Shown piece after piece: positions 54,266-62,695 of a stretch of DNA of 64,000 nt. The notes under the pieces were generated by a model. That model saw only the letters and a program-made list of their open reading frames with translations, searched no databases and had not been told where the DNA came from. Source of the DNA: an uncultured Pontibacter sp. (lineage in GTDB: Bacteria > Bacteroidota > Bacteroidia > Cytophagales > Hymenobacteraceae); assembly GCF_947499215.1 (NCBI RefSeq), contig NZ_CANMNI010000001.1:1631523-1695522 (forward strand), written 5' to 3'. How positions within the stretch are numbered: position 1 is the first letter of the stretch; each line of letters begins with the position of its first letter. The translations under genes and the position numbers were made by a program.

Positions 54266-54889
54266 TTAGAGTGTCAGAATCTTTCTGGCCAGTACCAATT
54301 CTTCCTGCAGAATAGTATGCGGTCTGCCCGGGTAGACTTTGCGGGTCACCTGCGCCCCCATACCTTCCATTTGTTTTACGGTTTCATCGACCCGGCTTAC
54401 CGGCACATGCGGATCGGCGTCGCCGGTGGTAATGAGCACAGGTGTGCCTTCAAAATTTCCGTTGTAGTTGCCGGTGTCCAACTGCTGTCCGATGAGGCCA
54501 CCGGTGAAGATGAGCAGCCCACCGTAGCGCTTCGCATGACGTGTGGCATATTCTGATGTGAGGCAGGCACCCTGCGAAAAGCCCAACAGGTAAATGTCCT
54601 TACTGGCTATACCTTGGCGCAGTATACCTTGCACGGTCTCGTCGATCAGTTCGAGAGCCGAGTCGAGAGCGGGCTGGTTCTGCACCGTGGGTGCCATAAA
54701 GCTGTAAGGATACCATGTGTTGTTGGTGGCCTGCGGCGCGTATAGCGTGAAATCATTCGCCCCCACTTCCTGTGCCAAAGGCAGTATGCTGGCAGCTGTG
54801 GCCCCTCTCCCGTGCAGCAGCACGAGCGCCTTGCCGGTTTCCTCCAGCGGCTTGCCCTTCGTCAGGACTTTCTTTTCGTGTGTATACAT
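54266..54889 (-). CDS. Alpha/beta hydrolase, phospholipase/carboxylesterase type (MhqD-like)
   Basis: A 207-residue cytoplasmic serine hydrolase: LVLLHGRGATA (oxyanion region), nucleophile elbow GFSQGACL, Asp in TTGDADPHVP and His in GRPHTI. The size and motifs match the esterase/phospholipase group that includes MhqD. It follows the ring-cleaving dioxygenase-like gene by 36 bases, the same partner as in the B. subtilis mhqNOD operon for quinone/thiol-electrophile resistance. Substrate unproved. Confidence 0.88.
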   Translation of the reverse strand: MYTHEKKVLTKGKPLEETGKALVLLHGRGATAASILPLAQEVGANDFTLYAPQATNNTWYPYSFMAPTVQNQPALDSALELIDETVQGILRQGIASKDIYLLGFSQGACLTSEYATRHAKRYGGLLIFTGGLIGQQLDTGNYNGNFEGTPVLITTGDADPHVPVSRVDETVKQMEGMGAQVTRKVYPGRPHTILQEELVLARKILTL

Positions 54890-54925
54890 GTTCTCAAGTA
54901 TAAGGTCAGTGTAACAAAAAGGCTT

Positions 54926-55861
54926 CTAGTCCAGCTTCGGTAAAACCGCCTCTATCTTGGCGCGGTGCGGTTCATACTGTGGTGGCAGCAACAGCTTTTG
55001 GCCCAGCTCTTCCACGGATTCGTCTATGGCGAAGCCCGGATTGTCAGTAGCGATTTCGAAGAGCACGCCGCCCGGCTCACGGAAATAGAGCGAGTAGAAG
55101 TAGTTGCGGTCGATCTTTTCCGTAATGTTATGGCCTTTCGCCAGTACTTTCTCTCTGAATTGCATCAGCACCTCCTCGTTTTTCACCCGGAAAGCGATGT
55201 GGTGGTTGGTACCGGCACCGCCTTCGCCACGACCAATATTCGGATTCTCTACGATATCGATAATGCTGGCTCCTTCCACGGCATCGGTGCTATACCTGTA
55301 GTTGCTACCTGCCTGCCCCTGCAAGGTATAGCCAAAGATGTCGGTCAGGATAGCCGCTGTCTTTTCAGCCTTTTGCAGCGTGAGCGTCACACTATGGAAA
55401 CCCTTGGTTGCCACGTCGGCTTTCACCTCCTCGGTTTCCCAAGGTTTGCGGCTGTCCGTGTTCTTAGGTATAACCAGTTCCAAAAACAGTCCGTCCGGGT
55501 CTTGGAAGGGCAGGTACTGCTCCCCGAATTTCTCGGAAGGACGACCATAACTCACTCCATGTGCTTCGAAGCGCTTCATCCAGAAATCGAAGCTGCCCTC
55601 CGGCACGGCATAGCCGATGTGCGTGGCCATACCTGTTCCGGCTTTTCCGCGACGGGCTGTTTCGTAAGGGAAAAAGGTCAGGATCGTTCCCGGACTGCCC
55701 GCCTCATCGCCATAGTAAAGGTGATAGGTGCTGGGGTCGTCGAAGTTGACCGTCTTTTTGAGCAGCCTCAAGCCCAGCACCTTGGTATAGAAATCAAGAT
55801 TCTTTTTGGCTGAGCTGGCAATGGCCGTGATGTGGTGTATACCTAATATGCTGTCTTCCAT
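54926..55861 (-). CDS. Ring-cleaving dioxygenase/glyoxalase-fold protein (MhqO-like)
   Basis: Start taken at 55861 (MEDSILGIHHITAIASSAKK), which fits the family N-terminus; the track adds 16 residues. 311 residues form four VOC modules in two halves: the first with GIHHITAI...FYTKVLGLRLLKKTVN, the second with GFHSVTLTLQKAEKTAAI and GTNHHIAFRVKNEEV. The His of IHH, His of NHH and Glu of GGVLFEIAT are the expected metal ligands. MhqO-type enzymes are thought to deal with quinones or hydroquinones. First gene of a two-gene unit with the hydrolase. Confidence 0.87.
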   Translation of the reverse strand: MEDSILGIHHITAIASSAKKNLDFYTKVLGLRLLKKTVNFDDPSTYHLYYGDEAGSPGTILTFFPYETARRGKAGTGMATHIGYAVPEGSFDFWMKRFEAHGVSYGRPSEKFGEQYLPFQDPDGLFLELVIPKNTDSRKPWETEEVKADVATKGFHSVTLTLQKAEKTAAILTDIFGYTLQGQAGSNYRYSTDAVEGASIIDIVENPNIGRGEGGAGTNHHIAFRVKNEEVLMQFREKVLAKGHNITEKIDRNYFYSLYFREPGGVLFEIATDNPGFAIDESVEELGQKLLLPPQYEPHRAKIEAVLPKLD

Positions 55862-55971
55862 GATAAAAATTTTAGCCGTTTTAAGGTATACGCATGCCAC
55901 CTCAGTCACTGTTCGAACCAGTGCCGACTTTCTGGCTATACCTTATAATAAAAAGGGAATGATAATAAAGG

Positions 55972-56010
55972 GGAATGGTCAGCCGCTGCGGTGCAGCCGA
56001 CTACCATTCC
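55972..56010 (-). terminator. Terminator after the YceI gene
   Basis: Imperfect stem GGAATGGT-CAGCCGCTGC / GCAGCCG-ACTACCATTCC, then a T/A-rich tract on the minus strand, 10 bases after the stop. Confidence 0.75.
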
Positions 56011-56019
56011 GTTCTAAGC

Positions 56020-56556
56020 TTAGCCCTGCTTTACCAGCTGCACTTCAGCCTGCAGTTTGATCTCATCGCTCACGACCACGCTGCCAGCCTCGGTTACGGC
56101 ATTCCAAGTCAGTCCGAACTCTTTACGGCTAATCTTGCCTGTTACCGTGAAACCGGCTTTGTGCTGTCCGTAAGGGTCTACTACCGTACCGCCGAACTCC
56201 ACATCCACTGTCACTGGCTTGGTCACGTCACGGATAGTCAGATCGCCGTGCAGTTTGTAGTCGTTGCCGCCCACATTCTCGTAGCTTTTGCCCACAAAGC
56301 GGATCTCATCGTGCTTCTCCACATCGAAAAAGTCAGCTGACTTGAGGTGCGTGTCACGCTGCTCGTTGTTGGTGCTGATCGAATTCACATCGGCTGTGAA
56401 CACGATGTTGCCAGCGCCGTTGAAATTTTCGTCTTCACTCTCCGCCTCTACCGTGAACTTCTCGAAATAACCTGTCACCGTGGTGATCATCAGGTGCTTT
56501 ACTTTAAACTGTACTTCGCTGTGCATTGGGTCAACCGCCCATTTTACGTTTGCCAT
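56020..56556 (-). CDS. YceI family lipid/isoprenoid-binding protein
   Basis: A 178-residue YceI beta-barrel (KWAVDPMHSEVQFKVKHLMITTVTGYF at the start, ADVNSISTNNEQRDTHLKSADFFDVEKH in the middle, GDLTIRDVTKPVTVDVEF). The family fold has a lipocalin-like pocket that binds long isoprenoid chains. No signal peptide is seen, so this copy is probably cytoplasmic. Separate transcription unit with its own -7 box and terminator. No pathway partner is visible. Confidence 0.92.
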   Translation of the reverse strand: MANVKWAVDPMHSEVQFKVKHLMITTVTGYFEKFTVEAESEDENFNGAGNIVFTADVNSISTNNEQRDTHLKSADFFDVEKHDEIRFVGKSYENVGGNDYKLHGDLTIRDVTKPVTVDVEFGGTVVDPYGQHKAGFTVTGKISRKEFGLTWNAVTEAGSVVVSDEIKLQAEVQLVKQG

Positions 56557-56594
56557 AATGTTGTTTCTTATTTTGGTTATTGATATTTCGGTTG

Positions 56595-56602
56595 CAAATC
56601 TA
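56595..56602 (-). promoter_or_regulatory. -7 box for the YceI gene
   Basis: Minus-strand TAGATTTG (TAnnTTTG) about 40 bases upstream of the start. A -33 box is not clear. An imperfect ATGTATATACAT palindrome lies just beyond, at about 56624-56635, a possible operator. Confidence 0.45.
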
Positions 56603-56811
56603 CAATAAATGTATAAACCTTTAATGTATATACATGTATTTTTTTAAAAAGGTTCGTTCATGTCCGTCTGATAGCCACTATTTGCATCAAAAAGGCCATT
56701 AAACCCCACGTTTCACTAATTGTGGTTTTTCTGCTAGTGACACATACCTTTGCTGAGCCTATGGCTGTCACGAGCGCTTGGATTGTAGACAGTGAAGTTT
56801 GCATGGACAAA

Positions 56812-56845
56812 AAAAGCCCTCGCATGACATCATACGAGGGCTTTT
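56812..56845. terminator. Hairpin terminator after the 56884 gene
   Basis: Perfect 11-bp stem AAAAGCCCTCG / CGAGGGCTTTT with a 12-base loop, about 40 bases after the minus-strand stop at 56884. Confidence 0.85.
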
Positions 56846-56883
56846 CTAAATCATGCGGTAACTTATCCACCGAATTGTTTTGG

Positions 56884-57501
56884 CTATAGCACCTGTAACT
56901 CGGTTACCTCTTTCAGGTTATAATAGTTTTTAGCAGAAGGAACAAACACTTCGATATCCTGCCAGCTGATTCTCACCGTTTTACCAATATAATTCTTGGT
57001 GTTACCCATAAACTCGTCAGATCCGGCAAATTGGCGAAGCCAGATAAAGGATTTCTCCTTGTTGCTATTGTCGGTAATCACAAAGTAATTAAAATCTTTC
57101 GTCTCAATTCTTTTTAGGCGACCCTCAATCACGCCGCTCCCGATATCACCTGCTGTCTCAGTCTGAGCCATGGCCATCGACAGCTTCATAAAACCCTCGC
57201 AATTCTGCTGCATTAGATTTTTGCCGATCCCAACTCCCAGTGCACGCATCGCCGGCTGATCCGTGATCTCCACATTACGCTCATTGGCCACATCCAGTAT
57301 CATGCTGCCCTGTGACGCGAAGCAGTCCATAAAAGCTTTTTCAGCGGTTTGCTTGTTTGTGACTTTGCTATAATCGAGCCTAGAGATACAATCGCAGATA
57401 TTATCCGTGATTTGCTGTTCTTTAGGCCCCGGCGCTGTTTGCGCCCACAGTAATGGTGTAATCAAGAAAGTAAATAATAACAAGAGTAAAGATTGCTTCA
57501 T
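56884..57501 (-). CDS. Exported protein of unknown function, 205 aa
   Basis: Signal peptide (LLLLLFTFLITPLLWAQ), then a four-Cys helical region (NICDCISRLDYSK, FMDCFASQG, QQNCEGFMK, about residues 35-110) and a C-terminal beta-rich domain (RLKRIETKDFNYFVITDNSNKEKSFIWLRQF, GKTVRISWQDIEVFVPSAKNY). The Cys pattern suggests disulfides or a metal site in the periplasm. Related uncharacterised proteins occur in Cytophagales. A single gene upstream of the tmRNA terminator. Confidence 0.7.
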   Translation of the reverse strand: MKQSLLLLLFTFLITPLLWAQTAPGPKEQQITDNICDCISRLDYSKVTNKQTAEKAFMDCFASQGSMILDVANERNVEITDQPAMRALGVGIGKNLMQQNCEGFMKLSMAMAQTETAGDIGSGVIEGRLKRIETKDFNYFVITDNSNKEKSFIWLRQFAGSDEFMGNTKNYIGKTVRISWQDIEVFVPSAKNYYNLKEVTELQVL

Positions 57502-57647
57502 AAAAAGGTACTTGATAAAGATTGATAAATGGGTTAGTTATAGAATATAGCTTATGCTATATAATCAGGAAACAATATACCTGTAATTATGATATTGCCG
57601 AAGATTTTCCTTTAAAATAGTCGGACAGCCGTCTCACTGCTAAACAA

Positions 57648-57682
57648 AAAGGCCCTGCCAGTTTATCACCGGCAGGGCCTTT
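57648..57682 (-). terminator. Terminator of the tmRNA gene
   Basis: Perfect 12-bp stem AAAGGCCCTGCC / GGCAGGGCCTTT with an 11-base loop. The minus strand continues with T-rich DNA. It lies 14 bases after the mature 3' end. Confidence 0.85.
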
Positions 57683-57696
57683 TAGCTTAGGATTAG

Positions 57697-58063
57697 TGGA
57701 GTAGCAGGGATTCGAACCCTGGTCCAGACAAGGAAATCAACGGGCTTTCTACATGCTTAGACTTATTCGGATTGTCGGGAGCTTGCAAGTATAAGTCAAA
57801 CTTATGCGCACTCCTTAGATGCTTTATTTCGCCTGTGTACCACACCCTTACACAGACTAGTCAATCGAGTCGAAGCCTCTGATGTGCAAGCAGATTCACG
57901 AAACCTGCACGAGACTATGGCTAGTGCTTAATACCTAGATTAAGCAGCCATGGCGTAGTTATATTCGCCAGTTATTGTTCGAACGGATTTTTAACAGGTG
58001 GTACGTTCATCACCCGACATGCTTACACGCAATCTGCACAAGCTGTCAATTCCAGTCTACCCC
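57697..58063 (-). ncRNA. ssrA: tmRNA (ssrA)
   Basis: A 367-base tmRNA that rescues stalled ribosomes. The 5' end GGGGTAG pairs with CTACTCC at the 3' end, with the T-loop GGTTCGAATCCCTGC just before it. The tag frame runs on the minus strand at 57969-57940: GGC GAA TAT AAC TAC GCC ATG GCT GCT TAA, encoding GEYNYAMAA, a Bacteroidota-like variant of the ALAA tag. After the discriminator A the genome reads CTA rather than CCA, so the 3' CCA is added after transcription. Flanked downstream by a terminator. Confidence 0.93.
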
Positions 58064-58382
58064 ATAAATTAAAGAACGTCGTATTCTTACGTGTTATACT
58101 TCAAGAAGTATGCCACAAAGATACACTATTTCTCCGGCATTCCTCCCTTTTGCATACGCATAAAACATCCTTGCACCCGCAATTAGTTTCCTTTTATTAT
58201 ACCGAGACTGTGTGCTATGTTTTCGCCTCTAGCCCTCCCTGTCCACTTATTTTTATCTCATTGCATACCAATCACATAAGCAATTATCGCTTAGTAATTT
58301 GACTTGTAGAACCTGCTGAAAAAGCTGCCGTTACATGCCTATATAGGAGCTTACATATTTTTAAAAGGGAAATTCTTGTGAC
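58064..58382. other. Divergent gene-free stretch between ssrA and cfa
   Basis: 319 bases. A minus-strand -7 box TATCTTTG at 58123-58116 could drive ssrA with a leader of about 45 bases. On the plus strand TAATTTG near 58299 is close to but not exactly the -7 consensus for cfa. Otherwise AT-rich with no other structure seen. Confidence 0.45.
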
Positions 58383-59504
58383 ATGAAGCAGCAAAGTCTA
58401 AGGCAGCAGGTTACAGACATGTTGGCAACAGCGGGCATAAAAGTGAACGGTCCTGCCCCTTGGGACCTGCAGGTGCATGACGACAGATTCTACAAAAGGG
58501 TGCTCAGCCAAGGTTCACTGGGTTTGGGGGAGGCCTATATGGACGGCTGGTGGGACTGTGACCGAATAGATGAGTTTGTGTTCCGAGTTATCCGCGCAGA
58601 CTTATATAGACAAGCCAAGTTTGGCTGGAAAACTATACTTGAAGTACTGTTGGCCAAAGTCGTCAATCTGCAACCCAAAGGCAAGGCCGCCCGAAATGCC
58701 CAGCGCCACTACGATATAGGCAACGGTTTGTACCAGCGCATGCTCGACAAACGCCTCGTCTATAGTTGCGCCTACTGGAAAGATGCCACTACCCTTGATC
58801 AGGCACAGAAGCACAAGCTCGACTTGGTATGCAGAAAGCTCCGCCTGCGGCCCCGGCAGCGGGTGCTCGACATTGGCTGCGGCTGGGGCAGCTTTGCCAA
58901 GTATGCGGCTGAAAGGTATGGTGTAGAAGTCGTGGGTGTAACCGTGTCAAAAGAGCAGGCGGCACTGGCAAGTGAGCTATGCAAGGGGCTGCCCATCGAG
59001 ATACGCCTGCAGGACTACCGTGACGTGCGCGAGCAGTTCGACCATGTGGTTTCGATCGGTATGGCGGAGCATGTGGGCTACCGCAATCACCGCACTTATA
59101 TGCAAACGGCAGCACGCTGCCTCAAAGACGACGGCCTCTTCCTGCTGCATACCATCGGAGTCAACTTCTCCAAAACCTCCCCCGACCCTTTCATCGACAA
59201 GTATATTTTCCCGAACTGCCTCATCCCCTCGCTCCGGCAACTCAGTGCCGCCATGGAGCACATTTTTGTGGTGGAGGATCTACACAACTTCGGCCCGGAC
59301 TATGACCGCACCCTAATGGCTTGGCACCACAATTTCAATCAGCATTGGCCTGAACTGCAAGGTGAGTACGAAGAGCGCTTCTATCGGATGTGGAACTACT
59401 ATCTCCTCTCCAGTGCAGGCTCCTTTCGGTCGCGCAACAACCAGCTTTGGCAATTTGTGCTCTCTAAAAAAGGTATACTGGACAGATATGAAGCAGTGCG
59501 GTAG
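58383..59504 (+). CDS. cfa: Cyclopropane-fatty-acyl-phospholipid synthase
   Basis: A 373-residue SAM-dependent enzyme that adds a methylene bridge to unsaturated acyl chains of membrane phospholipids. It shows the lipid-binding N-terminal half (LGLGEAYMDGWWDCD, HYDIGNGLYQRMLD, LVYSCAYWKD) and the SAM site VLDIGCGWGSFAKYAAERYG, then MAEHVGYRNHRTYMQ and GPDYDRTLMAWHHNF. No signal, cytoplasmic membrane face. Single gene ended by a long terminator. Confidence 0.93.
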   Translation: MKQQSLRQQVTDMLATAGIKVNGPAPWDLQVHDDRFYKRVLSQGSLGLGEAYMDGWWDCDRIDEFVFRVIRADLYRQAKFGWKTILEVLLAKVVNLQPKGKAARNAQRHYDIGNGLYQRMLDKRLVYSCAYWKDATTLDQAQKHKLDLVCRKLRLRPRQRVLDIGCGWGSFAKYAAERYGVEVVGVTVSKEQAALASELCKGLPIEIRLQDYRDVREQFDHVVSIGMAEHVGYRNHRTYMQTAARCLKDDGLFLLHTIGVNFSKTSPDPFIDKYIFPNCLIPSLRQLSAAMEHIFVVEDLHNFGPDYDRTLMAWHHNFNQHWPELQGEYEERFYRMWNYYLLSSAGSFRSRNNQLWQFVLSKKGILDRYEAVR

Positions 59505-59515
59505 CATTTAGCCAT

Positions 59516-59568
59516 AAATAGACAGCCCTAGCTGAAGCAGTTTTGGCATCAGCTAGGGCTGTCTATTT
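59516..59568. terminator. Long bidirectional terminator after cfa
   Basis: Perfect 20-bp stem AAATAGACAGCCCTAGCTGA with its exact complement and a 13-base loop. It also lies 20 bases after the stop of the convergent M36 gene. Confidence 0.9.
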
Positions 59569-59587
59569 CCCCTTAATCAGGAACGCT

Positions 59588-62389
59588 CTATTTAATCAAA
59601 AGCATCGTGCCTGAGCGAGTACTGCTACCGTTCACGATTCTGTAGATGTACATACCGGTCTCACGCCCTACCGCATTAAATGTCTGCTTGTAGGTTTCGC
59701 CTTGTTGCACATCCCCTTCAAATAGTGTCTCCACTTCCCGGCCTGTGATGTCGTATACCTTGAGCACAGTATGACCCGACTCCCTTGCTTTAAAGCTGAT
59801 CGTAGTGCTTTCTGAGAACGGATTAGGGTAGCTCATTAAAATCTCCCGCTCGTTCAGGTCAGAAGATTCTAGGGCTTGGCTTGCTGTTGCAGTGAGCGAA
59901 TAGTTTTCCGGAAGGTCAAAAGCCTCCACTTGGTCAAATCTGTAATAGCTCAAACCTTGGCTGGCGCTATAGCCCACTCCTCTTCTGGCGAAGGCTCTCC
60001 AGATGAGCTCCTGATTTGCACCGCCGTAGTTTAACTGATCAGCCAAAAGGATAGCATCGCGACCATCTACGAAGCCAGGGTAGCATGGCTGTAATTTCAA
60101 GCCGTCAATTACCAGCTGCATCGCCATGTTGTTACCGCCTTTGCCATTGTACAGGTCCTCGTCAAAGCCATACTGATCGATCATGTCCCAAGTTATCTCC
60201 CAAAGAATGGTCGCAAACACAAAGCCGATACCGTGCGGCGCTGATAGCGATGGGTTATTGGTGGCGCCGTAGGTATAGCTGTTTACGCTAAAGTCTGTAG
60301 TGTAAGGTGCCGGTCTGATGCCACGCCCTGTAGTTGGCTCATTGATGGCGTAGGTGCCGATGCCTCTGATCTTCTCGCGGGTATCGCCCTTCTTCATGGT
60401 CATCATCAGGCCGAACCAGTCACTCCAGCCCTCTCCCATTTGTTCGGTTGTCAACACTTGGCCGCTGGCCAGCACCTGCGTCGGAAGACAAGACGTAGTA
60501 CCGGGACCGCCTGTCAGTCTGTTGGAGATACCATGGCCGTATTCGTGCACGATAATACCATTGTCGAAGTCCCCATCCACTTCAGGGCCTGAACCATCAT
60601 CCTTCAGGCTTACAGTCACTTCTTGGTTATCATCCAGCAACGCTCTGATGCTGGCACCGATCACGTCACTGATCATAACAGAAGGAATCGTGACAGAGGG
60701 GTCAGCTCCGCCCATGGCACCTGGAGCACCCGGCGCGTTGTTAATAACCACCACCGCGATGGCACCGGCATCCTGAGCGTTTTTAACTTTGATTGTAAAA
60801 GCACACGTACCTCTGTAAACCACCGCTATGTTACCTGCCACATCTGCCGCATTAAGTACCGCACCGCATCCCTCCACAGCGCTTGCGCCTTCGCTGTTTA
60901 CCAGTACTAACTTTCCGGTTATTGGAGTTGGGGAAAGAGCAGGGCCAAAAGCCGCTGTTCCCGCAGGATAGCTGCCCGCGATAGAGGCTGGAGCCGTTAT
61001 TTGGAACTTGTCCGGATCCGGCTTGCCGCTCCAGAGGTACATCTGCATTCTTGGCCGTCTGCCATCGATGGGTGTCGCGAAGTTGGCGTTGTTTCGGGAA
61101 ACTCCATTTCTGTTATCCTGCGCCTCTGCCATTACATGGTCACCACCGAGTCCTCCTTTCCCAAAGTTGTCTGTCTGGAAGTTACCACTCGCCTCATCAA
61201 AACCATACTGGTACCACATGTCGTGTATAATGTTATTCCAGTAAAAGAGGTTGGTGATAGCGGCATCCCGATAAGCTTCTGGCTCTTGCGAAAAGTCCAC
61301 AGGATATTTAAAGACCCGCTGTGTGCCTCCATCTGGGCTATGGCCGTGCACCACATCCGCACCATTATCATTGTTGCTGGCTATGTGGCCTGTATTATTC
61401 GGGTCTTCATAAGCATACACGTTGTTGCCTCTGGTAATCGTATAGCTTGTGCTTCCCGCTGTGTGCCAGCCTGACGGAGAGGCTATCCTATCCGTTACCG
61501 CGGCCGCATTCATTGGTTTGCGGTTGCCATGTATTGGGCTTTCGATGGGCATTGGGTATACCTCGTACAGGCCGGGGGTATTTCCATTGTTTACCGGTCC
61601 AGCCGTGGGTGCGTAGGGGGCCATGTCCAGTTCCTGCTCAAGCGGAGACGAGGTTGCGTGACGATGCGTGTCGTGCATCAATTTGCCATCTGCCCCATCG
61701 TTTTCAAAAAGGCAGTGCACTACCATGTTATCCTTGTCCAAGAGTTCACCTGTGGAGGCATCCACTCTTAAATTCCACCAGTTCTGAGCGTCTAACTCAT
61801 AAATGGACACTTCCCAAGCAAGTCGAAGTGTACCGTCCAACATGGGCTGGTAAACCAGCTTGGCAGGTATAGGCTCTAGTGAAATGCCTCCATTAGAAAG
61901 CAACACTTCTCGATTCTTAGCATTGGTATTTTCCAGCACGGTCAAGGACTCGCTCACTGAAACACCAAGATGGCGGGCCGCCGCCGCCACAGCTCCATTT
62001 GCATCGAGGGCAGGCTGCTTCCCACTAACCTTACTATCAATATCCTCTTGAAAACGATTGCCAACCGTCACCACTTCACCACGGCTGTTAACGCTCATGT
62101 TCGTAATAGCACCATGGATTTCGATGCCGTCATACTGCTGCTTAATGTAATAGTGCTTGACACCGCTTCTTTTACTTTCGGATTCACCGCTAAGCGCTAG
62201 ATCCGACACGTCTTTGTCTTTTACCTTAAGCTTTGCCTTGTTTTTATTAATGTGGTCAAGTGCTACTTGGGGTACCTGCTTTTTACCTGCCGGTCTGTTC
62301 CCCTGCGCAAAAGAAACGGTGGTGCCTGACAGCATAACCACAATAAGGGCTAGCTGCAAATACATGCGTAATGCTCTGGTCATAGTCAA
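59588..62389 (-). CDS. Secreted M36 (fungalysin) metallopeptidase with PA domain and T9SS sorting tail
   Basis: A 933-residue exported protease (signal ending VSFAQG). FTP/propeptide region about 30-230 (NSRGEVVTVGNRFQ theme); catalytic domain split by a PA insert (VNSEGASAVEGCGAVLNAADV, TIKVKNAQDAGAIAVVVINN); zinc site HEYGH in GIIVHEYGHGISNRL near residue 615 with EGWSDWFGL supplying the next ligand. The final about 85 residues are a type A T9SS sorting domain (SYPNPFSESTTISF, VYDITGREVETLF, GMYIYRIV), so the enzyme is secreted through T9SS and probably anchored or released outside. Confidence 0.95.
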   Translation of the reverse strand: MTMTRALRMYLQLALIVVMLSGTTVSFAQGNRPAGKKQVPQVALDHINKNKAKLKVKDKDVSDLALSGESESKRSGVKHYYIKQQYDGIEIHGAITNMSVNSRGEVVTVGNRFQEDIDSKVSGKQPALDANGAVAAAARHLGVSVSESLTVLENTNAKNREVLLSNGGISLEPIPAKLVYQPMLDGTLRLAWEVSIYELDAQNWWNLRVDASTGELLDKDNMVVHCLFENDGADGKLMHDTHRHATSSPLEQELDMAPYAPTAGPVNNGNTPGLYEVYPMPIESPIHGNRKPMNAAAVTDRIASPSGWHTAGSTSYTITRGNNVYAYEDPNNTGHIASNNDNGADVVHGHSPDGGTQRVFKYPVDFSQEPEAYRDAAITNLFYWNNIIHDMWYQYGFDEASGNFQTDNFGKGGLGGDHVMAEAQDNRNGVSRNNANFATPIDGRRPRMQMYLWSGKPDPDKFQITAPASIAGSYPAGTAAFGPALSPTPITGKLVLVNSEGASAVEGCGAVLNAADVAGNIAVVYRGTCAFTIKVKNAQDAGAIAVVVINNAPGAPGAMGGADPSVTIPSVMISDVIGASIRALLDDNQEVTVSLKDDGSGPEVDGDFDNGIIVHEYGHGISNRLTGGPGTTSCLPTQVLASGQVLTTEQMGEGWSDWFGLMMTMKKGDTREKIRGIGTYAINEPTTGRGIRPAPYTTDFSVNSYTYGATNNPSLSAPHGIGFVFATILWEITWDMIDQYGFDEDLYNGKGGNNMAMQLVIDGLKLQPCYPGFVDGRDAILLADQLNYGGANQELIWRAFARRGVGYSASQGLSYYRFDQVEAFDLPENYSLTATASQALESSDLNEREILMSYPNPFSESTTISFKARESGHTVLKVYDITGREVETLFEGDVQQGETYKQTFNAVGRETGMYIYRIVNGSSTRSGTMLLIK

Positions 62390-62695
62390 TAATTTTAGTT
62401 AGGAATAAAAGAATATGAGATAGAACTTTATTACGCCGTTTTATACCTATAGTTATATTATAATACTTTATTCTATAAAAAAAATTTCTTTTATAACAAT
62501 TGACAATCAACCACTTATAATTAATATAAATCTATATTGCTATATACTGATTGCACTAATCATCTTGTATAATGCAAAACACCATACTCATTCAAACACC
62601 CGGTGTTATGAGATCTGCTTTGTGGATAACCTCTTGGATAACTACTGGATAAAAAGCACTCCCATCTGAGCTTCAGATTGATTATCTTTGTAGTA
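62390..62695. other. Divergent gene-free stretch between the M36 gene and dnaX
   Basis: 306 AT-rich bases. The only clear element is TATCTTTG at 62683-62690 on the plus strand, a TAnnTTTG -7 box that ends 5 bases before the dnaX ATG. A tract of As and Ts near 62470-62500 may bend the DNA. Confidence 0.5.

Noticed and set aside
56658-56870. 70-aa minus ORF near the YceI gene
   Set aside because: Overlaps a strong terminator hairpin and has no features.
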